Assembly: GCF_945859685.1 (NCBI RefSeq)
Contig: NC_079147.1
Location: 179,039,174-179,103,173 of the forward strand
Length of the DNA: 64,000 nucleotides
Reading direction: 5' to 3'
Source: Eupeodes corollae
Lineage: Eukaryota > Arthropoda > Insecta > Diptera > Syrphidae
Positions within the stretch are counted from its first letter, which is position 1. The number at the start of each line of letters is the position of its first letter. The translations under genes and the position numbers were made by a program. Of the stretch, positions 12,284 through 24,314 are shown piece after piece. The notes beneath the pieces were generated by a model. That model made no database searches. It saw nothing but the letters and a program-made list of their open reading frames with translations, and was not told where the DNA came from.

Positions 12284-12652
12284 GTCCGAGTTGCGAGTCC
12301 GGTAAACTTAAAAATGTCAGTATTGCGATTAATGCGTTTTAATTTCCGGATAGTAGATAATCATGGGAAATTCAGCAATAAAAAGAAAACCGACTACTAA
12401 AAGGTTCTTTCCGGCCATAGTTTTTTGGCACAATATTTCTAAGATCCTAGGAACCGAGCTATGAGTTCGGTGAACTTAAAAATAGCAATATTGTGATTAA
12501 TGCATTTTAATTTACGAATACTAGACAATCATGGGAAATTTTTCAATAACTTTAATTCAAATATTTCGAAAGCCGAGTATCTACCAAAAGGTTTTTCATG
12601 GCCATAATCTTTTGGCACAATATTTCTAAGATCCTAGAAAACAATCTAGGAT
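12284..12652. repeat. diverged direct tandem duplication, unit about 168-190 bp
   Basis: The segment beginning GAGTCCGGTAAACTTAAAAA at 12295 recurs as GAGTTCGGTGAACTTAAAAA at 12463. Both units proceed through AATCATGGGAAATT and end in TTTTGGCACAATATTTCTA followed by AGATCCTAG. The second unit carries about 20 extra bases. There is no coding character. The origin is unknown. Confidence 0.85.
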
Positions 12653-13184
12653 ATACAAAACAAATACTTTTTTTTCAAAATACTATAATGGCCTAACCCC
12701 TTAAAGGATCATCTTATGGGGGTTAAGAGTCATTTCCATGTCAAGAAAGAATGGTCGATGCATATAGTTCTAATACGACTATAGGAGCAATTTTCCATTG
12801 ATAGTGAAAATATGCTACATCGTAAATTGAGACAATTGCTAACAATCAATTAACTAATAAAACTTTTTTTTTTCAATTTGTAGTTTTCTTTGATTCTATT
12901 ATGAATAAATGCTTAAAAACTGCTCAACATCTAATTTTAATCCAAACGTTGAACTTTTAAGAAAATAAAATGTATTGGCTATGAGCGCTAAAGTTCGATC
13001 TGCTAGAAATTATATTTAGTGGTCTCTGGAATTGTATGCTCAATCGACTAAAACTAAATTAAAAACGAATAAGGACCGTTGGTTCAATGTACGAATATTA
13101 ATAAGAGTGAGTCGTCGGCAGACTTTTTCGACTTAACCAAGATACATAAGCGCAAAAACCTTCTCTGAATAGTTTCACTTTTCA

Positions 13185-14020
13185 TTTCGTGTTAAGAATT
13201 ATAAGGCATATTCAAGAAAACAAGCTTCTAATGAAGCCAAGGACTCTATTTGCTTTTTTAACAACAAAGCTTATATGGTCAGTATCATCTCACCTATTCG
13301 AGTCTAAATTAATACGTTTGTCAATATTTAAAACGAGACGATTTTTAGTGCACTTACCTGAACAATATTAGGTCTTCTGGTAAAAGTAGATGGTCAGATG
13401 TTGTAGTAAATCCTTCTAGAAATTTTATAGACATTTATAAATAAATCCATAAGATTGAGCTTAGATGAAATCGAACATTCACTACGAAATGTTACACTAC
13501 TATATTGTCCAATTTCAAAGTTTTGAGAAATTCAATTTAAGAAATTAGCGTCAAACCTTGACGAAAGTGTTTAAAAATTAGTGTTTTATGATACAACTTA
13601 AACGCTTTACTAAAATCAGTAAATACACAATCTAATTATTCACGTTTCTCAAAAACATCTAAACAAACAAAAGTTAAGTTAAATAAATTGGTAACAGCAG
13701 AACGTTTTTTTGACAAAACCATGCTATTTATCAGTAAATAATTCAACTACAGTGAAAGGAATTGAAATTGACTCAAACAGTTCAGGTATCACGGATAACT
13801 TAGCAATAGGTCGGTAGTTCATAATTTTATTTTTAGGACCTTTCTTGTGTACTAGAGTTATACATGAGCTTTTCCAGATAATTAAAAAACGAGAACTTTT
13901 TAAAGACGCAAATATGTAAAAGTAAAAGATAAGAAACGGATTTTTTTCAAAACAGAGGATAGCACACCATCATCAGGACCTGGACTAAGACACTCATCTA
14001 ATTTTAATATGTTTTGAGCA
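13185..14020 (-). mobile_element. heavily decayed LINE reverse transcriptase
   Basis: Read on the minus strand with frequent stops and frameshifts, successive RT motifs appear: PGPDDGV near 13980, NYRPIAKLSV-like wording near 13810, HGFVKKRSAVTNLF near 13715, and CVFTDFSKAFKLYHKTL (palm A box, YTDFSKAFD type) near 13600. These are followed by a degraded LPEDL (usual YADDL) and VKKANRVLGFIR. This is an old jockey/CR1-type copy. Very little of the ORF is continuous. Confidence 0.75.
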
Positions 14021-16734
14021 ACACTTATTTCAAAATTAATATTTTTTTACATTAGGAAATAATGCATTTGCATTTTATTTCATTTTGCATTTCTGCAATT
14101 TAATTCTGCGCTATTTTGGTAAAAAAAAATTATTTGCGATAAAAGCTCACAAAAACCTAAATCTGGCAAGCCTGGGTAAATACCTACACAAAATTATTAT
14201 GTATCCACTCTCTCGTCATAATAAATATCTATCTGATGATGTCTCAACATTCAACAACACTATACCTACTTATCATTTTCTCATTATACCGTTAGCTAAA
14301 CCAATATAATTTTTTTTATTATTGTTATTATTATTATCATCATATTTCGCTTTGAAATACTGTTTTTAGTGTGTGTTTTTCTTTTTCGTAAATCAACTGA
14401 GAGTTCTCCGTACTCCCGAGTTGGTTGTCGTTGTTGTTGTTGTTGTTGTTGTTGTTGATGTCGTACTCGTAGTCGGTATTTTGGTTATAATTGGTTTCTA
14501 TTTTTCTATTTCACATTCATACTCTTCATCCAATAATAAAAATTATTATGAAGATATGTATTTATTTATATTTTGTTATAATTCATACGAGTAATGTTAT
14601 GTTTCTTTTGAATATCCACACATGATTTTTATTTATCTTTATTGCCTTTGAATATAAAAAAAAAAGAAATCACTTGATTTTTGTATTTTAATCTCTGATA
14701 AGCGAGATATTCGTTTCTATTTTTGTATTTTAAATTAAAGTGGTTGATTCTATTGCTCTTATCTTTTATTATTTGAATGTAATTTTTAATTCGAGATATG
14801 GATTTTCTCTTCAAATAAAAAACTCAACAGTGTGCTAAATACTTTTTTTTTAAATGTTATCTTGTGATCAAAAACACAAGTACTCGTAACTACCTACATA
14901 AAGGGTGGGCCAAATAAAAGTTTTTTTTTTCTTTCAAATTTTATCGAGAATGATATTGGCCTTAAATCGTTTTGCAAATTGTTGACATAAAACAGTTTTT
15001 CCCGTTTTACCAGTTTACAAATTTGCAAACTCTGTAACGTCCACAGTTGACCGAAACTATGTATAAAGTACGGAGGACTATATGTGTGACAGTGTGCGTT
15101 GAATCTTACACACAGACATTCTTTCATTTAGTCCTCGAACCAATCAAACTGCTTCATTATGAAAATTCTATGGACGTGTTCAGGAATAAAGCAATCTCAA
15201 CTAATCTCAATCAAGTGCTAACATTGTTTGAAATTAGAAAATTTTGTATAGATCTATGATCTGTTTTGTTTAAATTTTATAAAGTTAAATAAAAACAATA
15301 TTTTGTATTCTTGACTTATTTCGTTTAATAAAATAATATTTTGTGCAATTCTGTCTACATCATTTCACAACCAAATAACCAAACAATTTGTAAATGAAAA
15401 GCTTCAGTGAATATGGTATTTCTTCTATACACTTACAAGTCATCGGGAGAGTAATTGAACTTTTGTAACTACAAACCTCGATATCATTGTAAGAAAATAG
15501 TAAAGTTTTATAGAAATTGTAATCGTTGAAAATTTACATTAGCTTGTCGATAATTCCTAAGGAACTTCCTTTCTGCGACAAGAAGCCAGCGGAATGAGTA
15601 CATTTAATGTTCATGTTATGCTAAAAATGTCAAAATCGACATTTTATTTTTCCCCACAAATTATTCCTCCAATAATTAAACCGATGCAATTCTTTAATTA
15701 AAAACGTTCATAAATAAATAATTAATTTAGTGGCAAAAAATTGTGACCTCATCCTTAGTTTTATGATTTTTTGAACACACCTTTGACACAATTCTTCGAA
15801 GTCAATTCTGTAAATTGAGACATTCAATGTTCATTGTTGTTTATTCAATTATTGTACTTTTGTATACTGAAATAAGCTGTTTTTTTTTTAACAAACTATA
15901 AGTTTATTTGCTACAAAAATAATGACATAAAAATTATAGATCAAAGCGGATGTTTTCGATGAAAAAAGTAAAAAGAAGAAAAAAAGATGACTCAAAGAAA
16001 TTAAGCTGTCAAGTGGCGCTGTCAGCACGCTGTTGATTTTCATATGCATTCCTGGACGTATTGTCAAAATTATGAATACAACAATGTCAACAAATGGGGT
16101 TTAAACTTCGAAACATACGAAAAGGTTTTTCATCGTTATAAACAAGTATTTCTGTCCACCATCATCGGCTCCGAAGTGTGAATCTCTGCAGATGCATAGG
16201 TATATTCATAATAACATGCGGGTATTTCGAGTCAAATAAATGTCAATTTTGTTTTTCTTATCGTTACTGATGAGATGAAAATGTTTCTTACCAGAAAATA
16301 TATTTTTTCACCTAAAATCGTTTTCAAATACTTCAACAGCGAGGTGATAACGAAAAGCATGAACGCGTGCGCCTTTTATTGCTGAGTTAATTTTACTTTC
16401 TAAGCAAATAATTCGGGATCTTCTCAGGCTGTAGCGTAAATATGTAAAATAAGTAAAATTTTGAGCTGTTAGGATCAATGATTCTTTGATGTTGGTGAAT
16501 TGAGGCTAACCTATTTCCCAACGTTGTTCTAGCGTGTTCAGCTTGCCTTTGAATAAGCGGATCGCTTCGTACGACCAGCGACACTGGATACCATAGTCTG
16601 CCTAACACTTTTTGATATACTTAGCAAGTAAATAACTGCAAGATTAACAACAACATTTGGCCACTCAGTAGTTCTTAAGTATTTAAAGCAATTCCAAAGC
16701 ACACAGACTACGCCATCCTTCAACTGCCAATCGA
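14021..16734. other. non-coding with unrecognised minus-strand ORFs
   Basis: Mostly AT-rich, with the GTT microsatellite listed separately. Overlapping minus-strand ORFs of 61-71 codons at 16393-16723 have less biased composition (for example VRSDPLIQRQAEHARTTLG) and could be transposon debris, but I could not match them to a family. Confidence 0.4.
14426..14457. repeat. (GTT)n microsatellite
   Basis: About ten GTT units in a row, giving a poly-Val reading that creates a spurious ORF on the plus strand. Confidence 0.95.
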
Positions 16735-17365
16735 CTGATATTTCCAGATTTCTATACCTTCCAAATCTTTTTGGGAGGATAATACATTCCTAGAAGACGA
16801 GTCAATCCACTTTTACACAGATTGATTAAAAACAAATGAAGGAGTTGTTGGAAGTTGTACTCTGAACGACTGGAATTAAGCCTCTTAATTTGCCTTCTCA
16901 TATATTTTAGTGTGTTCCAGGCGGAACTTTTTGGCTTAAAGAAAACGTGATATCAACATCTGATATCCGTATATTCTCTGTCTCTACAAACTCTCTAAAA
17001 GTCCCTAATAGTCTATCATCTCTAATGGAGATGGCACAACAGTTTAATATTCACATTTGCTGGGTGCAGGGCAATAGAGGCATTTCAGTCTAGTATAGTA
17101 CAACTCACGAAGGCACGCCACGCGACTAGGCGTATTCTTAAATGACTTTTGAAAAAACTGTATGGATAAGGAAGAGGGGGAAACTGTTCTTCACCTACTC
17201 TGTAAATGCCCTGCTCTAGCTCATATTAACAAAATCAGTCTTTCACGTTTTAATTAAGCTTTGGAAAAAGCGATGTGGTACCACGAAGGGCCATTAAACT
17301 GGCTTATGTGTGTCCTACTCTATCACGGACAGCTACTGTAACCTAAGCTAACCTCTGGCGTGAAT
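16735..17365 (+). mobile_element. decayed RNase H-type LINE, 3' portion
   Basis: This plus-strand segment parallels the better copy at 24315-26086. EDESIHFYTD (RNase H first strand, catalytic Asp) lies at about 16793. The DNA for MAQQFNIHICWVQGNRG (usual HLIWVPGHRD) lies near 17030-17080. A zinc-knuckle-like CMDKEEGETVLHLLCKCPA lies near 17160-17215. The 3' UTR word TTAAACTGGCTTATGTGTG then leads into GGACAGCTACTGTAACCTAAGC. It is interrupted by stops and deletions (about 300 bp shorter than the other copy over the same span). Confidence 0.8.
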
Positions 17366-19029
17366 ACTGACTTTCTGTCAAGATTTTTAGCAGACAACAG
17401 CTTTTAGTGTCAAAATAAATCTATGAAATAAATTTTAATCACCCAAAAATCATATGACCCACCCTGTGGTGGTTTAGCTCTTCAAACAGTTGATAAGTTT
17501 CATAATCACAGTTTTGCTTTACTTAGTTTTCCGTGTAGATTTTATAGAAACAGGAGTTTTTTTTCAATTTTGACACTTGAAAGTGTAAAACATAATTTTT
17601 GTTGTTGTTGATTTCTTTTTATTGTTGTTAAATTGTGTGTAAATTGTTGCAAATTTTTATCGATACTTAAAGAAATTTTAAGTCTTCTAACTATTGTGAA
17701 TTTGTATTTATTATTATACTGTTCTATTTTTAGATCTAATGAAATTGAATTGAACTTGTTTTTTAAAATTTTTGTATTTATCACTACGTAAACAAATTTG
17801 TAAATACCGTTGTTGATGTTTACATTTGTATTTTTGTCTTCTTCCTCTATACGTAAGTTGTATGGGGGATTATTTTCTTTGGAGATTGTTGATTCTGTTT
17901 ATGTCATGTGGTGAATAGGCCTCACTTTAAGCTATAAACAAAATGATTTAAAGAAGTGTATAAACATTTGATGGTGGTCAAAGTTTTTTTTATTATCAAA
18001 TTGAAATTGATATTAATGACACTGCGCAGAACTGTGCTGCGTATTAAGGTATGCTTTGAAAATAGCTGTCACATTTTGTTTACACAATATTTAATGTTAT
18101 TTTGTCTGACATAGAGGCATTAACATTTGCAAGTTAGTTCAGAATAGTCTTATTTTGTGGTATGTGCTATAGTCGATCAGTCGCAGATTGCTTTAGCGCC
18201 AAAATCTCAATTCAATACCCAAACATACCATAGCTTAAGTGGCGGCGGCGATGATTTTAACAACTTTGAAGTTGTATTTTATTATCCAATGAATATGATC
18301 ACATATTATCCTAAATGTAAATAAATGTTTTAATTTCTTATGATTTTTTTATGATTGGTTGTTTAGAAGAAGAAATATTACAAGAGATTTAATGGAATTT
18401 GAAGTTTGTATGTAAATGTCTTAGATACACACATTTTATTTATGACATTCCAAAATTTGACAGTTGACGTTTAAATTGTTGACATTAAGTGTGTGCTTTG
18501 TTTAGAAGAGTTTTAATTTGCTTGGGATTTTTTTTTAAAGAAGTGAATAAATCGACGCATGCGTTATGATACAAAAAATTAATCTATAGTAATAACAAAG
18601 CTTGGATATGACGTACGCATCTTGTTAGTGTCAAAATTCGAGCAATATTCTCAAAACATCAAATCAATGCCATTCATCAGCTTCTATAGTAGATAGTGAA
18701 CAATATTTTTGTTGGAATTATAGAGAACAACATGAAGAATAATTGGTGAAGTAATTAAGTATATTTGAATATTGACTATGTGGATTCATTCTTAAATCGA
18801 CAGAAGTGCCACCTATCGGTTTTTTATGATTTACAGTAGAACAAGTTTGCTGCTTAATTGTTTTCACGTTAAAAATAAAAACAGACATTTCTTTAAGCAA
18901 TTAAGTCAAAACTTAGTTAGTTCACTGAAAGTCATCAATTAAGATAATGAGTTTTGACATATTCCTAGTGGATGTTTTATTTTTAAAAGAATATAACTTT
19001 AAGATGGCAACACAATTTTAATGGTGGCT
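17366..19029. other. AT-rich non-coding stretch
   Basis: Several TTTGACAG/TGACATT words occur (for example 18455-18485), resembling vocabulary of the satellite that follows, but no ordered repeat is evident. No coding sequence is recognised. Confidence 0.5.
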
Positions 19030-20658
19030 TAATTTATTTTTAGTTTGATTTGACATTTCAACATGAATAAATAGATGGCTGAACAACACTTCCAAATTAT
19101 GCAAATTTACATATGTCAAAATTTTGTCAAACTATGGAGCTCATTTTTTTACGGATAGTGCAATAAACAAAACTGTCAGCTATCAAGTGATTTATTTTTA
19201 GTTTGATTTGACATTTCAAAATGAATAAATAGACGTCTGAACAACACTTCCAAATTATGCAAATTTACATATATGTCAAAATTTTGTCAAGCAATGGAGC
19301 TCATTTTTTTGGACGGATAGTGCAATAAACAAAACTGTCAGCTGTCTAGTGATTTATTTTAAGTTTGATTTGACATTTCAACATGAATAAATAGACGTTT
19401 GAACAAAACTTCCAAATTATGCAAATTTATGTCAAAATTTTGTCAAACTATGGAGATCATTTTTTTAACGGATAAGTCAGTAAACAAAACTGTCACCTGA
19501 CAAGTGATTTATTTTTAGTTTGATTTGACATTTCAACATGAATAAATAGACGTTTGAACAACACTTCCAAATTATGCAAATTTATGTAATTTTTGGACGG
19601 ATAATGCAATAAACAAAACTGTCAGCTGTGAAGTGATTTATTTTTAGTTTGATTTGACATTGCAATATGAATAAACTGACGTCTGAACAAAAGTTCCAAA
19701 CTATGCAAATTAATGTCAAAAAACTGTCAGCTGTCAAGTGATTTATTTTTAGTTTGATTTGACATTTCAATATGAATAAACTGACGTCTGAACAACACTT
19801 CCAAATTATGCAAATTTATGTCAAAATTTTGTCAAACTATGGAGCTCATTTTTTTTTAACGGATAGTGCAATAAACAAAACTGTCAGCTGTCAAAGGATT
19901 TATTTTAAGTTTGATTTGACATTTCAACATGAATAAATAGACGTCTGAACAACACTTCCAAAATATGCAAATTTACATATGTCAAAATTTTGTCAAGCAA
20001 TGGAGCTCATTTTTTTGGACGGATAGTGCAATAAACAAAACTGTCAGCTGTCAAGTGATTTATTTTTAGTTTGATTTGACATTTCAACATGAATAAATAT
20101 AGACGTCTGAACAACACTTCCAAATTATGCAAATTTACATATGTCAAAATTTTGTCAATAAACAAAACTGTCAGCTGTCAAGTGATTTATTTTTAGTTTG
20201 ATTTGACATTTCAACATGAATAAATAGACGTCTGAACAAAACTTCCAAATTATGCAAATTTATGTCAAAATTTTGTCAAACTATGGAGATCATTTTTTTA
20301 ACGGATAAGTCAGTAAACAAAACTGTCACCTGACAAGTGATTTATTTTAAGTTTGATTTGACATTTCAATATAAATAAACTGACGTCTGAACAACACTTC
20401 TAAATTATGCAAATTTATGTAATTTTTTGGACGGATAATGCAATAAACAAAACTGTCAGCTGTGAAGTGATTTATTTTTAGTTTGATTTGACATTGCAAT
20501 ATGAATAAACTGACGTCTGAACAAAAGTTCCAAACTATGCAAATTAATGTCAAAAAACTGTCAGCTGTCAAGTGATTTATTTTTAGTTTGATTTGACATT
20601 TCAATATGAATAAACTGACGTCTGAACAAAACTTCCAAATTATGCAAATTTATGTCGA
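19030..20658. repeat. satellite array, about 12 monomers in a six-monomer higher-order repeat
   Basis: The anchor GTTTGATTTGACATT begins near 19042, 19201, 19362, 19518, 19647, 19752, 19909, 20069, 20196, 20351, 20481 and 20586. Steps are therefore about 160, 161, 156, 129, 105, 157, 160, 127, 155, 130 and 105 bp. Monomers 3-6 match 9-12 at a constant offset of 834 bp, including shared variants such as GGATAAGTCAGTAAAC and CACCTGACAAG. Monomers 1-2 match 7-8 at 868. The array is thus two copies of a hexamer, with about 34 bp missing from monomer 8. Each full monomer contains CAGCTGTCAAGTGATTTATT, ATGCAAATTTA and ATTTTGTCAA. Short minus-strand ORFs inside are artefacts of the repeat. Confidence 0.95.
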
Positions 20659-20794
20659 AATCAAAACTGCAGAAACTGACTTTTTAATGTGCTTTATGGG
20701 TAAGGTACGTACTTATTTAAAAATGTCCTGATAATGGCCTGAACGTGTTGTTCTATAGTGACCGCTATAGAATCATGAATACTAACATTTTCAG

Positions 20795-21025
20795 TAATCA
20801 ATTGAACAACCACGATGTGCAGGAGCTGCCACACATTGAACGGTGCAATTTAACACCGATTGACTTTTTTCTAGGTGAATAATTGTAAAGCCGTTAGTGT
20901 ACGTTGATAAGTCCGAAACAATTTACCGCGTTACTACGTTCAAACTGATCATCTTTCTAATGAAGTTAATGTCATGTGAATTAGAAAAAAATGTTATGTG
21001 CTTGCTGAATCTCTTAAAGACAGCT
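20795..21025 (+). mobile_element. mariner-like transposase C-terminal remnant
   Basis: Plus-strand, frame-broken reading: a damaged catalytic block (DNA near 20815-20840 resembling QDGATCHT), then CNLTPIDFFLG (usual LTPxDFFLWG, containing the third catalytic acid), then KPLVYVDKSETIYRV (usual KxxVYxDxPxTI). The motifs are those of the insect mariner-like family also seen at 57706-58330. It sits immediately after the satellite array. Confidence 0.7.
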
Positions 21026-21224
21026 TAAATAATGTAGACTTTAAGATTAATAGTTTCGTTGAAATAAAATCAAATGAAGTCCCTTGAAATTTTGAACATG
21101 AATGTTAAATATTTGAGTTTTTTCAATGCCTAAATCAATTTATATACTTAAAAATAAAATGTTTAACAAATAAAAAAAAAAGTAAAACTGGAACAAAAGG
21201 TTTCAATACTTCTTCCATTTCTTT

Positions 21225-21530
21225 GGGTTCGGGTTTTTCAAAAAACCCAGACGTTTACCCTCCGTTTTGACAGTTAATTGTGAACTCTGTTTGATTTCTT
21301 CTTCAAACTGACAGTTTTTCTTTTTCAAAACCAGATTTTTAATTGCGTTTTTACAGCAAATTGTGAACTTTTTTACTATCTGCATTTGATTACTTCTTCA
21401 AACTGACAGTGGTTTTCAAAATACTCAGAGATTTTCCCTGCGGACAGTAACTTGTGGACTTTTGTACTAGCTGTGTTCGATAACGTCTTTAATTTGACAG
21501 TTCGGCTTTTTCAAAAAACTCTGAGATGTT
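21225..21530. repeat. short diverged tandem repeat, unit about 85-100 bp, three to four units
   Basis: Each unit runs TTTTTCAAAA..CCCAGA/CTCAGAGATTTT, then GACAGTTAATTGTGAACT-like sequence, then CTTCTTCAAACTGACAG. The units start near 21233, 21314, 21409 and 21505. They diverge by perhaps 20-30 percent. No coding sense. Confidence 0.8.
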
Positions 21531-23545
21531 AGAAATCATTGATATTTTTAACATCATAATTTAAAAAAATGGCAATATTGTTGCAAATTTGTTCACAACC
21601 ATCTCTTAAAGGAAATCATAAATACAAACATATAAGGGAAAGATCATTCACTTTTGTAGAATTAAGGTAAATTTAAAAACCTTTTGAAATAGAAAAGGTT
21701 TAACTTGATTAAAAGAGAATTCTTTCAAACATAAAAACTGATATGATAATTTGTTTTTAAATAAAATAATGAAAAGAAGCTGTGATTAAAATCCAGATGT
21801 TTTATCATCAAAGAGCATATTTTGGGCAAAATAAGTCCTTCAAATACTCTCACCTGCATTTTACTGCATATGAAAAGATTCCAAAATTCAAACCCTTTTC
21901 AATATCAGATGTTTGTTTAGATTTTCCATATAACTCATATTACTTTGTCATTTCACCCTTCTTATTTTTTAGGACTTCCCCTATATTTAAAAAAGATCAT
22001 ATGTTTAGTTCTTTATTTTCAAAAAATCATAAAAAATATAAATAAGCTCTTTGGTATTTTATTACACCTTCAGTTTTGTGTACGAGTCGAGTACGTATAA
22101 GTATGCAAAGTAGATATAGTAGGTGCTTTGTAGTACACATTCCCCTCCCACAAAATGCATATATACAAGTTCTATTTAGACAAAGTAGGATATTTTGAGT
22201 TCGAAATTCCCTTTGATCCAAATGAAAGTTGGATTTCATTTCAAAGACAGCATCAACATCAATAGCAGCAGCAGGAGTATTCGAAGCAGCAGTGATAGAA
22301 GAACAAGGTTATTTTACTTTCAGAGCAGGTATCGATTGAGTCTTGTGGTTTTGTGGTTAGCAATTATACCTACATATTTATAGATACCTATATATATAGT
22401 ATCTATAAAGCAAAGACATCTGTTTCGAATGCGATCTACCTCTCTGTGATGTTCCTACGGATTGTCACAAGTGTTTAGAAATATAGATATGTGTTGTGTG
22501 TACAATTTATAAGGAACTGGTTTGAACTTATAAATACGTAGATATATAAGAAATCAATGTGTGAACTTCCCCAAATAGGGGGTTTCCATTCATTGAAAAC
22601 GACGTCCATACCTAATACTGTGAGAAAATACAAATAGTACACAGAGACGAGACGAGTATAGTTTTTCAAAAGGATGAAGTTTAGGAATTTACATTTTTGT
22701 CAAAATTTTAATCACGTAGGCTTAATATATAATGATGATTGATTGCTGCATAGTTAACTTAGAGCATGCAGATTTTGTCAACAAGAATATTAAGGAAGAT
22801 TATGCTATCTCAAAGACATCAGCCCGATAGATTTAAGGATGGGAATAGTTTTCATACTCGGGAAGGTAAGTTAATTAATTGTACCTTTTTTTTAAAGAGA
22901 GTTTTGAAGAAAAAAGGAATTCATACGAGCTAATTTATGTCAGTTTTGAAAAGTTATACTTATGGGTCTTACGAAAGATGTTAGTCCTGTGTTTCAACTT
23001 TACTTAAGAAGTTTTGATTTTAAACAACCTAATTGTTAAGGCCTAAACATTATAATAAGTACCAATTTTTAAATATTAAGCAGTTTACTAGCAACTCCAA
23101 AGCTTTAAACCTTTCGTTTTACTAAAACGAATGCAAATTCTTTTTCATTAAAAATGAGGCATCCAAACAAGGCTTAACAGTGATAGTTCGTGAAAACTGT
23201 TGATTGGTGCATTCCATTTACTGCTCTTATAAGATGAATGATACAAAGAAAGTTTACCAATATCAGCCTAAAGAATATATCTAGACAAAAAATTAAGTGA
23301 TACAAGTTCTTGTAATTTTGTTAAAACCTAAAACGTACGATTTATAACCCAGTGTTAAGTGTTTCGGTCTTCAACCAAGAACCGAAATCTTATTTTGTCA
23401 AACAAATATCAATTTAACTTTAAGTACAATTATTGAAAATCCAGCTCTTCGAAGGGACCTGCTTGAGGCTTCAAACCAGGAGGATCAATATCCGACCACT
23501 TTTTCCAACAATAATCTCCTTCAAGGTGTGAATCTTCTCGAGCTT
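21531..23545. other. non-coding; one weak exon-like segment
   Basis: AT-rich sequence, an AGCAGCAGCAG patch near 22265, and a possible plus-strand exon at 22772-22865 (GCATGCAG acceptor, GGAAG|GTAAGT donor, one open frame) that I cannot match to any family. Confidence 0.4.
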
Positions 23546-23814
23546 GTAAAATCAATTAGGTGGCGCAACAGTCCGTTGAGAACTAGGGCCTAGTGACTTA
23601 CGACTCTCAACCATTCCTGTGTGCGAGTAATGTTGTCAGTAATCGAGGGGTTCTACAGTTTTAAACCGAGTTTGAACGGCTAATTTAAGAAACCACTTTT
23701 TATGACAATAATTACTCTTGGAGAATTTGTCAATTCCTCGCAAGAGGTAGTATCAGTGCAAAAAAACTTCTAGCATGACAGTTCAACGCACTAACCATCA
23801 TGCCACGGGCACGC
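23546..23814 (-). mobile_element. tRNA-headed SINE with target-site duplication
   Basis: Minus-strand element. The head reads CGTGGCATGATGGTTAGTGC followed by GTTGAACTGTCATGC, matching a tRNA-type A box (TGGC..AGTGG-like) at 23775-23812. The B box is not clearly recognisable and is probably decayed. The body leads to the 3' end TAGGCCCTAGTTCTCAACGG followed by ACTGTTGCGCCACCT at 23558-23595. A short A/T-rich tail runs to 23546. It is flanked by a perfect 9-bp duplication CTCGAGCTT (23537-23545 and 23815-23823; 11 bp with one mismatch). The last 35-40 bases match the 3' end of the RTE-like LINE copies at 34440 and 36626, which implies that this LINE mobilised it. Length is about 269 bp, normal for a SINE. 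Confidence 0.8.
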
Positions 23815-23970
23815 CTCGAGCTTATCTGCGTGAAAAAGTGACTCCAAATAAGGCGGATGATCTTGGAGGCAGGCCCCACGACGCGACGCCACGCAAGATA
23901 ATGCACACTTAAAAAGTTTCCTTAAATTCTAATCATTGCATATGGCAAACCAAACTAAGGCTAAATCAAT

Positions 23971-24030
23971 TGACAGCTGTCAAAAAGATCAACTCCGTAA
24001 AAGTATTGCCAGATTGAGAACCAAACGTCT
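23971..24030. repeat. dispersed repeat, copy 1 (GACAGCTGTCAA...TTGCCAGATT)
   Basis: TGACAGCTGTCAAAAAGATC followed by AACTCCGTAAAAGTATTGCC and AGATTG...ACGTC recurs at 47608-47668 with about 80 percent identity. The start is a perfect palindrome, TTGACAGCTGTCAA. It may be the edge of a MITE, but no second terminus is recognised. Confidence 0.6.
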
Positions 24031-24314
24031 AATGAAAACACCCATTATATAGAAATCTTCGTCTGAGAAAAACATTTTTTTTTTTAAACAAAATAATTTT
24101 AGCTTACTAATTATAAAAATCCCACAATTTAACTGTATCAGATATATTTTGGCTAGATATTTTATATAGACTAAAGATAGTTAAATTAAAGTAGCCATTT
24201 CTGGTTTTTAACTTTAGCGTTTTAAAATTTGCTAAATCATCTTTTTAGCTTAGTAAATTGCTAAAAATTACTTTAACATTTTATTAAAAAATTAAAAATT
24301 TTAAACCATTGTGT

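Noticed and set aside
19582..20604. Two minus-strand ORFs with identical protein starts
   Set aside because: They arise from the duplicated satellite block and have no coding meaning.
19030..20658. CRISPR-like array
   Set aside because: Monomers are contiguous tandem units without constant repeats separated by unique spacers, and the genome is eukaryotic.
23771..23812. Functional tRNA gene
   Set aside because: Only a 5'-half-like A-box region is present, with no acceptor stem pairing and no clear B box. It is the head of a SINE.
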